A DNA stretch of 64,000 nt, taken from Thalassospira sp. MCCC 1A03138 (GTDB lineage Bacteria; Pseudomonadota; Alphaproteobacteria; Rhodospirillales; Thalassospiraceae). The first letter of the stretch is position 1. The number at the start of each line of letters is the position of its first letter. Of this stretch, positions 58,229 to 64,000 are shown in pieces. Position numbers and translations under genes: made by a program. The notes under the pieces were generated by a model. The model ran no database searches. It was not told the origin of the DNA and was given only the letters and a program-made list of their open reading frames with translations. The stretch is taken from assembly GCF_002115785.1 (NCBI RefSeq), contig NZ_JFJY01000001.1, forward strand, positions 963,689-1,027,688, in the 5' to 3' direction.

Positions 58229-58681
58229 TTATTCTTGGATAGTATCTTTTAATTTTTCGAACACGGCACCTCGACTAACCCGCCGATTCAAAGCACCATC
58301 ACGTCCCTTAATCTCGTACATCGTCTTTAGCTTTCGCCGTACCGTGACATTTTCCTGCTCTTCAAAGTTCTGGTCCAAAACCTCTCGGAATTCGCTCATA
58401 CTCAAGCCAACGATCCCGTCTTGACCACATATCAAACAGGTGATGCACTCGCCATATTTCTCAAATAAGGTTTGTTGTGTTGTTTGGTGAGAGTGAAAAA
58501 AATTGAAGTACCATGGTCCTTTTCTTTTTGTTGACAGCTTCAAATATACAGGGACTTTGCCATCCAGCAAATAATACCCACTCCCAACCTCCGATATTCT
58601 TTGCACAGAGATAGGCCGTTGAAACTCCTCAAACAACATCACAAAAAAAGCACCGTGGGCGCGAGCTGTACCGGATATCAT
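58229..58681 (-). CDS. Unknown small protein of the Z1-methyltransferase operon
   Basis: A 150-aa protein that I do not recognise. It overlaps the Z1 gene by ATGA, so it is translationally coupled. Visible features are alternating strands GYYLLDGKVPVYLKLSTKRKG then PWYFNFFHSHQ, a hydrophobic strand ITCLICGQDGIVGL with a CxxC pair (C82, C85), and a basic C-terminal third. D40, K48 and K52 could belong to a divergent nuclease-like core, but no complete PD-(D/E)xK or HNH motif is present. By position it may supply the missing effector of the system. Confidence 0.75.
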   Translation of the reverse strand: MISGTARAHGAFFVMLFEEFQRPISVQRISEVGSGYYLLDGKVPVYLKLSTKRKGPWYFNFFHSHQTTQQTLFEKYGECITCLICGQDGIVGLSMSEFREVLDQNFEEQENVTVRRKLKTMYEIKGRDGALNRRVSRGAVFEKLKDTIQE

Positions 58682-60522
58682 CTTCTATTCTGCATAAACT
58701 TGATTGAACCACCTTTAATTTTGTAAAATATCCGCGCTTTCCCCGCATCATTGAAAAATATTTTCAAATGATGTCTCGCATTCGGATACTCACTCCGCGC
58801 GTACTCATTCGTAGCAAATATCCCTTTGGTACGACGGATGTTCTTTTTTTCTTCTGAGGTGTAATTTTTGGACGCAGTACCAAAGCCACTTGGATTGTGG
58901 AATGAGATAGCTCGCGAACCTTCTTGTAGTTCTTGTTCTAGATATCGATAGACATAGCTAGGCAGTTCGCTGTCGCTAAAACTTTCTCTCAGTCCCTGCA
59001 AAACTTCCTTGTCATCCCGCCCATTTCTCTTGAACGAGGACGCCAAATCTTCGTTGTAATCAAATAGGGCAAAAGACATCTCACCGCCTTCAAAGTCGAC
59101 ACTTGATCGATCAATTGAAGCCGGAGAAGTAGGTGTAGTTTTATGGTCTGAAAGCCATACAGGTGCTCCTGCTCCGCTACGCAGTGCCTCAAGTGCTAAC
59201 TTATGAAACGCGAAACACTTACTCCAATTACCCATTAGGCTTTCTGGTATCCAAAGCTGGAAATATTCTTTGTAATCCTGCCTTGGACCAAACATCCTTG
59301 CGCGCTGAATATATGTATCTTGTGAGAATTTTCCTTTTACCGTTCTGGTAAAGTACATCGAAAGTAAGTTATCAAACGTAACCCCCCTTGAGATAATATT
59401 TCCGCCCACCCCAAAAGAAAAAAGACTAGTAGGAGATGCGATTTCAGCTACTTTACCTGGTTTGGGATTTCTTGAATTTATTTCGACTAATGTATTTCTT
59501 CTAATATTCTTAAGTACAAATAAACCAATTTTTTCTGGACCTTCATCACTGTACTCGCCTGCAATTTTCCAAAGTTTTTTGCGCAGTCGCTCAAAACCCG
59601 GATTATTTGCATTAGATAGTGATGCGATAGTAGATTGAATTAAATCAACATCTTCTGCGTGTTCGAGCTTCTTTCCGCTCGTATGCACTAGCATTGTAAA
59701 ATTCTTCTCAATTCCTTTTTGGTGCAGCTCTGCTACCCCGCAAAGAAAATGGATTATCGCTTTCTCAATTTCTGTTTTTTCATGCCCTTCGTCAGCTTGG
59801 AATGTATGTAGTCTGTATGAACATTCTTCCTTGTGAGGAAAGAAGAAATCTTGACCGACGTAGTATGGATGAGGAAGAAAATCGACCCACTCTTCACTCA
59901 CATTCTGGAATGTGTTGTTTAAGTTCAAACGCGCTGGAGTAGCAGTCACCCCAATATAAACGCCATCTTTCCCAATCAAGTTCGAAATAAGCTCGTTAAT
60001 TCTTGTTTTATTGTATTCTGGTTTATTGATATTACCATCCGGAGAAGCATAGTCAGCTTCATCATCAATTATTATTAGACTCTTTTCCATCCGTAAGTAG
60101 TCAATTAGCTTCTCAAGGTCCCTTGCATTTTTTTTGCAGAAAACGACCCATTCCTGCCCTTTCAGACGTTTCGGATCATGTGGCAAATCACTAAAAGGCT
60201 TCGGGGAAGGGTTTAATCCAGACTTTCTGAATCGTTTAAGACTTTGATCAAGAAGATCCACACTGTCAGTCAGTAGGTTTACAATTATTGGGTACCCTTC
60301 ATCGAGCAACTTAGCGTTCAGCGCTATCATCATTTCTGTTTTTCCGCTTTGCGGCTCTCCAAAAATAACAAAAGAACGCGAACTGTTTTTCTTTAGGTTC
60401 TCTATTGTTTTTTTGACAGTTTTTTCAATTGATGCCGTATCGGTTCCGCTATTCTTCAGAACTTCGATGCGTTTTTCATATTGATTGTTATCAAGTTTCC
60501 CAACAACAAGCTCCCAATCCAT
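58678..60522 (-). CDS. Z1-domain superfamily II ATPase
   Basis: A 614-aa SF2 helicase-like ATPase with a Z1 domain. Walker A is FGEPQSGKTEMM (K61), motif II LIIIDDEADYAS (153-157), motif III GVTATPARL (193-196), and the late motifs are GNIISRGVTFDNL (R379) and YIQRARMFGPR (406-414), whose arginines fit motif VI. The Z1 domain is known to go with SF2 helicase domains in restriction-like operons. The start at 60522 is chosen because GGGGAGG lies 8 bases upstream of this ATG, whereas the in-frame ATG at 60540 would place that site inside the gene. First gene of the operon. Confidence 0.88.
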   Translation of the reverse strand: MDWELVVGKLDNNQYEKRIEVLKNSGTDTASIEKTVKKTIENLKKNSSRSFVIFGEPQSGKTEMMIALNAKLLDEGYPIIVNLLTDSVDLLDQSLKRFRKSGLNPSPKPFSDLPHDPKRLKGQEWVVFCKKNARDLEKLIDYLRMEKSLIIIDDEADYASPDGNINKPEYNKTRINELISNLIGKDGVYIGVTATPARLNLNNTFQNVSEEWVDFLPHPYYVGQDFFFPHKEECSYRLHTFQADEGHEKTEIEKAIIHFLCGVAELHQKGIEKNFTMLVHTSGKKLEHAEDVDLIQSTIASLSNANNPGFERLRKKLWKIAGEYSDEGPEKIGLFVLKNIRRNTLVEINSRNPKPGKVAEIASPTSLFSFGVGGNIISRGVTFDNLLSMYFTRTVKGKFSQDTYIQRARMFGPRQDYKEYFQLWIPESLMGNWSKCFAFHKLALEALRSGAGAPVWLSDHKTTPTSPASIDRSSVDFEGGEMSFALFDYNEDLASSFKRNGRDDKEVLQGLRESFSDSELPSYVYRYLEQELQEGSRAISFHNPSGFGTASKNYTSEEKKNIRRTKGIFATNEYARSEYPNARHHLKIFFNDAGKARIFYKIKGGSIKFMQNRR

Positions 60523-60538
60523 TTGAGTGTCCCTCCCC

Positions 60539-60593
60539 ATGAATCATAAGAAAACCCTTATAATTACAACCTATGATAGCTTTTATGATTCGT
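60539..60593. promoter_or_regulatory. Inverted repeat flanking the Z1 operon promoter region
   Basis: ATGAATCATAAG (60539-60550) and TTTTATGATTCGT (60581-60593) are nearly inverted copies about 30 bases apart, just upstream of the Z1 start. They bracket an AT-rich stretch fit for a promoter. A self-controlling operator is possible, though no regulator gene is in the island. Confidence 0.45.
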
Positions 60594-60599
60594 AAACAT

Positions 60600-61381
60600 A
60601 TTTCACAAAGGACTCACACACAGCTATTGGCGCATAATTGAGGTAAAGATCAAAAAGGCGTGTTGTAAAACGGAGTCTGCGCGCAACCTGCCGGCCATGT
60701 TCAACCTTAGGACTAAAACCGGTCCACTGAAGCAATTTTTTCACAACCGTGTTGCCCCCCCCCCCCAACCGGCCATCAAGCTACGAGCACCGGCTCAGAG
60801 CCTGAAACTAATACGGCGGTGTCGTGCCTTGACCGCTGGCCTTTTGCCCGCCCGAACTATGATCACGGAATCCGGGCCACCACCAGCCGATGACCGATGC
60901 GACGGCAGTGCTCCCTCCCCCCAAAACCGGACTTCCAGAAACCGATAAAGCCCGGACACACCTCGGGCATCTGCCATCCTCACCAACTGACGATCTCCGG
61001 GCCCACTACCCGCTCTGGTCACCTCCGGCAATGGCACCACTTCCCGCAACCGATGGAGCCCGGACAAACTTCGGGCGTACGGCCCCCATTGGTCCACCAT
61101 CGACGGGGCGCCGCTCAACGCTGCCCGCTGCTGCCATTGCTGCCATTGCTGCCGCTCCCGGCAGATTTAACGCTTCCTCCTCAACAAGACGCACCTCTCC
61201 CGTCATGACAAATGACCGGGTTAGTTCCCTTAGTCCCTTTTGTCCTGGGGCAGAGTGCCGCCGTAATGGCTCCGCCATCCGCCGACCCATATCCTGCGGA
61301 ATGCCCCGCTGCCCTGCCCGTGTCTGTGTCCGTATCTTTGCCGCTGCATCCTGATCCCCTCTTTCATCCGGCCCCAAACGC
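60600..61381. other. Gene-poor low-complexity region
   Basis: About 780 bases with strong C/G strand bias and no supported gene. It contains a run of 12 C (60755-60766) and a diverged direct repeat of about 38 bases at 108-bp spacing (60931 and 61039). A minus-strand frame (61006-61476) and another (60795-61118) are open but have the composition of noncoding DNA. It is the counterpart of the gene-poor stretch at 5.6-6.2 kb, each lying downstream of a LexA-box element. Confidence 0.5.
60931..61077. repeat. Diverged direct repeat with 108-bp period
   Basis: ACTTCCAGAAACCGATAAAG and ACTTCCCGCAACCGATGGAG start two copies, both continuing as CCCGGACA-AC-TCGGGC with a few changes. Units begin at 60931 and 61039. 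Confidence 0.65.
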
Positions 61382-61414
61382 AAAAACCCGCGAGGCACAA
61401 GGCCTCGCGGGTTT
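61382..61414 (-). terminator. Terminator of the LexA-box small RNA, copy 2
   Basis: The 13-bp perfect stem 61384-61396 with 61402-61414, loop of 5, followed on the minus strand by GGGTTTTTGCG. Confidence 0.8.
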
Positions 61415-61441
61415 CGGTCCGGGCGGTTTTCTCCCGTTGAC
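61382..61441 (-). ncRNA. Predicted SOS-controlled small RNA, copy 2
   Basis: Predicted RNA of about 60 nt from the LexA-overlapped promoter to the terminator T-tract at 61382-61386. It contains GTCAAC, a short hairpin (CGGG-agaaaaccg-CCCG), CGGA and a 13-bp perfect terminator stem AAACCCGCGAGGC / GCCTCGCGGGTTT. It is paralogous to the element at 6238-6301: promoter and box are almost identical, while stems differ in sequence but stay paired. Confidence 0.5.
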
Positions 61442-61447
61442 TTTTCT

Positions 61448-61480
61448 TTTATGCCATAAATAAAAGAACAAATCAAGAAC
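61448..61480 (-). promoter_or_regulatory. LexA box overlapping a sigma70-type promoter, copy 2
   Basis: Minus strand GTTCTTGATTTGTTC (61466-61480) contains a -35-like TTGATT (61471-61476), 17 nt from CATAAA (61448-61453). Identical in box and spacing to copy 1; only one base differs between the end of the box and the -10. Confidence 0.7.
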
Positions 61481-61535
61481 TTTCTTCAGGAAATTTTATA
61501 TGCAGCCGGAAAGGGGCGCGGGCACCCCGTCCAGG

Positions 61536-61556
61536 CATATGGTCGGTGGCCATATG
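61536..61556. promoter_or_regulatory. Inverted repeat upstream of the membrane methyltransferase gene
   Basis: CATATGG-tcggtgg-CCATATG, perfect 7-bp arms, about 100 bases before the start at 61659. Possible operator. Confidence 0.45.
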
Positions 61557-61658
61557 TCCGGGAGGGCCATCCGAACGACCGGCTATGCAGTATCGGACGC
61601 CAGAACCAGACCCCTGACGATATGACTTCTGTAGCTTGATCTTGCAGGAGTGAATTTC

Positions 61659-62342
61659 ATGTCGCGTTCGGCCGAACTCCGTTCCGCCCGTAAAGACCCA
61701 TCCGACCAGACGCCGGGGGTGCTCCCCGATGGCGCGGCTCTGCGGACCATACAGCGCCGACGAAAACGTGTTCTTCGCATTGGCGTTGTCGTGCTTCTGG
61801 TTCTTGTGGCCGGAAGCCGGGCGATGGCGGAGCGCCAGAGCGAGCTTCACGACATGATCGAAGCCACCGGGCTGTTTGCGATTGGCGTCTGCATCTTTGG
61901 GCGTGGCTGGTGCTCCCTTTATATCGGCGGGCGCAAGAAAACAGAGCTTGTCACCACCGGGCCTTATTCCAGCTGCCGAAATCCGCTTTATGTTTCCAAC
62001 ATGATCGGCGCCTTCGGTGTCGGCGCACAGACCGGCAGTGTCGTGCTTGGCTGTCTGTTTGCCGGCCTGTGCTGGATGGTGTTTCGTAATGTTGTCGCGC
62101 ACGAAGAGGCATTGCTCTCGGAACGTTTTGGCAAGGCATTCCGGCGTTATCAAAATACCGTCCCGCGCTTCCGCCCGACCTGGTTTCGCTGGCGCGATGA
62201 GGAAGACCTGCTGTGCAAACCGGCACTGTTTTTATCCACAACACGCGATGCGATGTGGTTTCTGGTCGCCGGACCGATATTTGAAGGCATCAAGCTGATG
62301 CAGGATGAGGGATGGCTGACACCGCTGATCTATCTGCCCTAG
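61659..62342 (+). CDS. Membrane methyltransferase, ICMT/PEMT-like
   Basis: A 227-aa integral membrane protein with four to five helices. The conserved SAM-binding region reads LVTTGPYSSCRNPLYVSNMIGAFG followed by EEALLSERFGKAFRRYQNTVPRFRPTWF, the pattern of isoprenylcysteine carboxyl methyltransferase/phospholipid methyltransferase relatives in bacteria. The substrate is unknown. The ATG at 61659 is preferred over the GTG at 61650, because GGAG stands 8 bases before it. Confidence 0.86.
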   Translation: MSRSAELRSARKDPSDQTPGVLPDGAALRTIQRRRKRVLRIGVVVLLVLVAGSRAMAERQSELHDMIEATGLFAIGVCIFGRGWCSLYIGGRKKTELVTTGPYSSCRNPLYVSNMIGAFGVGAQTGSVVLGCLFAGLCWMVFRNVVAHEEALLSERFGKAFRRYQNTVPRFRPTWFRWRDEEDLLCKPALFLSTTRDAMWFLVAGPIFEGIKLMQDEGWLTPLIYLP

Positions 62343-62614
62343 CTGTCGAACCTCAACAGGGTGTCCCGTTTTAGCCCGAGAAGCGGCTGGGCGCCGGAGT
62401 GGTTGATAGCGGCGGATAGATGCGCTGTCTTTTATCCCGCCCTGTATCCACCTTGCGGTCTTGCGGGCTATGCCAATCCCCCGAAGGAGCATCTCTTTTC
62501 CCCGCTGATCCGATGTCTGGGTGCACACGGTCGGGCATAACCCCTTCACGCCAACATGATGACGAAAGCAATACCCGAACGGCTCACCACAACAATAGCG
62601 GATTAGAAACTGAC
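62343..62614. other. Intergenic region before the amidohydrolase
   Basis: 270 bases in which the amidohydrolase frame stays open but lacks a signal or start; no operator or terminator is evident. Confidence 0.4.
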
Positions 62615-63760
62615 ATGAAACCGACCGAAAAATCCCAACATAGCCTGACAATCGGACGACGCAGTTTTCTGGGTGGCGCGGCGGCACTTGGTGTTGGTGC
62701 CGGATTGGCAGCCCCCGCCATTATCTCCCGCGCGGCCGCGACAGAGACGTCTTCGATCATCGCGTTGCGAGACCACGACCTGCCCTTTATCGCCACCGAA
62801 GAAACCTATACCACCGACGAACTGATCGCGCTGAACGCGATTAACGATGATCACGTGGAATACCTTAAGGAAACCGGTCTTGCCGAACTCGGCCCAGGCC
62901 GCATCGGGGCCATGGATCAGGCGGGGATCAATGTTCAGATCCTCTCCGCACATACGCCGGGCGTGCAGGATCTCGCGGGTCAGGAAGGCATCGATTTTGC
63001 CTATCGCCTCAACAGGATGATTGCCACGGGCCCGATGGTCACCTATCCGGGGCGGTTCCGGGCCTATGCAACCCTGCCGCTGCAGGACCCGGCGGCATCA
63101 GCGGACGAGCTGGAACGCGCCGTTAGCAGGGATGGCTTTGTCGGCGCCATGACCAATGGCTTCATTGGCAAAAAGTTTCTCGACCATCCCGATTTCGAGC
63201 CCCTTCTGGCCCGTGCCGAGGCACTTGGCGTGCCGATATACCTGCATCCGGGTTTCCCGCCCAAGGAAGTCTTCGATATTTACTACCGTATCATGCGGCC
63301 GGGATATAATGACGAATATCAGGACTACATTCTCAGTGGTTCAGGATATGGCTGGCATCAGGAGGTGCTTACGCAATGCCTTCGACTGATCATGACCGGG
63401 GTGTTCGACAGATTCCCCAAACTGCAGATGATCATCGGCCACATGGGAGAAGGCCTTCCGTTCTACTACGAGCGTATCGTCGGGGATTTGGGCGATGTGA
63501 CCGAGCGCTCGCTAAACAAGCCTATCGGGCAGTATTTCAATGACAATTTCTGGTACACGACCAGCGCATTTTTCCAGGATGAACTGCTTCATCTTTTGCT
63601 GAGATACATCAGCGTGGACCGCGTGATGTTTGGAACCGATTATCCGTTTGCAGACATGAAACAGGGCACCGACTGGTTTCGCGCAGTCGATCTGCCCCGT
63701 GAAGCCAAGGAAAAAATTGCGTTCCGAAATGCGGAAAAACTGTTCGGCATAAAGGCCTGA
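62615..63760 (+). CDS. Tat-exported amidohydrolase (decarboxylase-like, amidohydrolase_2)
   Basis: A 381-aa enzyme with a twin-arginine signal (GRRSFLGGAAALGVGAG, R15-R16), chosen as the start region. The TIM-barrel metal ligands match the LigW/gamma-resorcylate decarboxylase pattern: Glu in FIATEETY (about 62-63), H211 in YLHPGFP, H276 in IIGHMGEG and D342 in MFGTDYPFA. By family it could decarboxylate an aromatic or cyclic acid, or hydrolyse a lactone; export to the periplasm is unusual for such enzymes. It stands alone with its own terminator. Confidence 0.87.
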   Translation: MKPTEKSQHSLTIGRRSFLGGAAALGVGAGLAAPAIISRAAATETSSIIALRDHDLPFIATEETYTTDELIALNAINDDHVEYLKETGLAELGPGRIGAMDQAGINVQILSAHTPGVQDLAGQEGIDFAYRLNRMIATGPMVTYPGRFRAYATLPLQDPAASADELERAVSRDGFVGAMTNGFIGKKFLDHPDFEPLLARAEALGVPIYLHPGFPPKEVFDIYYRIMRPGYNDEYQDYILSGSGYGWHQEVLTQCLRLIMTGVFDRFPKLQMIIGHMGEGLPFYYERIVGDLGDVTERSLNKPIGQYFNDNFWYTTSAFFQDELLHLLLRYISVDRVMFGTDYPFADMKQGTDWFRAVDLPREAKEKIAFRNAEKLFGIKA

Positions 63761-63811
63761 TCCGTCCGCCCGTGCCACTGAGGGCAGGTAGCCCGCGCTC
63801 AACCTTCAGAC

Positions 63812-63840
63812 TAAAAACGTGCCACCGGCACGTTTTCTAT
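63812..63840 (+). terminator. Terminator of the amidohydrolase gene
   Basis: AAAACGTGCC-acc-GGCACGTTTT followed by CTAT, 53 bases after the stop. Confidence 0.75.
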
Positions 63841-63919
63841 ACGTCTTCAGCCTTCAAGTTATGAGGAGGCTCATAAGCCAAGGAAGATCAGAGGTTTAAA
63901 GGCTCTTCACGTGATCAAA

Positions 63920-64000
<81 letters not shown>

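Larger units (their letters stand above)
57010..60680. mobile_element. AT-rich three-gene island (candidate defence island)
   Basis: Between the katG terminator and about 60.68 kb, base composition drops visibly in GC, and codon use changes to A/T-ending codons, unlike every neighbour. It holds three minus-strand genes in one tight operon: Z1-domain ATPase, small unknown protein, DNA methyltransferase. No integrase, transposase or flanking direct repeat was found, so the entry mechanism is unknown and the edges are approximate. Confidence 0.65.

Noticed and set aside
57010..60680. Prophage or transposon remnant
   Set aside because: No phage structural, integrase or transposase gene and no terminal repeats; only the composition shift supports transfer.
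61006..61476. Minus-strand open frame of 156 codons overlapping LexA element 2
   Set aside because: It would read through the predicted RNA terminator; it has Ala/Gly/Arg-rich low complexity and no homologous product was recognised. The similarity with the frame near 6.2 kb ends soon after the shared promoter block.
60701..63819. Similar 20-base sequences at 60701 and 63799 as island attachment sites
   Set aside because: 17 of 20 bases match, but both lie to the right of the island and do not flank it; no integrase is present.

Overview
The window looks like chromosome from a marine-type alphaproteobacterium, most likely Thalassospira or a close Rhodospirillales relative. This is inferred from gene content: a ChrR/RpoE singlet-oxygen regulon, a full C-P lyase cluster and alphaproteobacterial LexA boxes (GTTC-N7-GTTC). 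No 16S gene is present to confirm it. Most of the window is moderately GC-rich, densely coding housekeeping and metabolic DNA. The one clear foreign-looking block is AT-rich, at about 57.0-60.6 kb.

Layout. 0-4.3 kb: end of the 2-oxoglutarate dehydrogenase operon (sucA 3' end, sucB, lpd). 4.3-8.7 kb: a GH8 glycosidase, methylglyoxal synthase, an AEC transporter and an RluA-type pseudouridine synthase. 8.7-17.7 kb: a photo-oxidative stress regulon. rpoE-chrR is divergent from a five-gene operon (FAD oxidoreductase, DUF1365, cyclopropane-fatty-acid synthase, MFS, DUF3833 lipoprotein), with a DUF6134-SDR-NTF2 operon nearby. All three transcription units carry the same promoter pattern, TGATCC-N18-TA. 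17.7-31.4 kb: rRNA modification (rlmJ, rluE), a SIMPL protein, D-lyxose isomerase, GNAT/TetR, two signalling or scaffold proteins, a flavoprotein, a TAXI-TRAP transporter and an MFS carrier. 31.5-37.3 kb: malate synthase G, methionine aminopeptidase, a dCACHE diguanylate cyclase and a TRIC-type channel. 37.3-48.8 kb: a complete phosphonate (C-P lyase) locus of two convergent operons. One is phnGHIJKLMN with divergent phnF. The other is phnC-phnD-phnE followed by a hexapeptide transferase and a 2H phosphoesterase (DUF1045). No phnP is present, so the 2H protein may fill that step. 49-57 kb: an Ldh2-type dehydrogenase, a META lipoprotein, a BCCT transporter with a UspA, an HSL-type esterase and katG. 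57.0-60.6 kb: an AT-rich three-gene island coding for a Z1-domain SF2 ATPase, an unknown 150-aa protein and a DNA methyltransferase. 60.6-64 kb: a gene-poor low-complexity stretch, a membrane methyltransferase, a Tat-exported amidohydrolase and the 3' half of an initiator tRNA.

The strongest candidates for something undescribed are (1) the compact Z1-ATPase / small protein / methyltransferase island, which resembles a minimal restriction-like defence module with no recognisable nuclease, and (2) a pair of paralogous elements at about 6.24-6.34 kb and 61.38-61.48 kb. Each element has a perfect LexA box over the -35 of a sigma70-like promoter, followed by about 60-64 nt ending in an intrinsic terminator. 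The two copies keep the same two helices with different sequences, as expected of a structured SOS-controlled small RNA family. The photo-oxidative and phosphonate regulons also have clear operator and promoter architecture.
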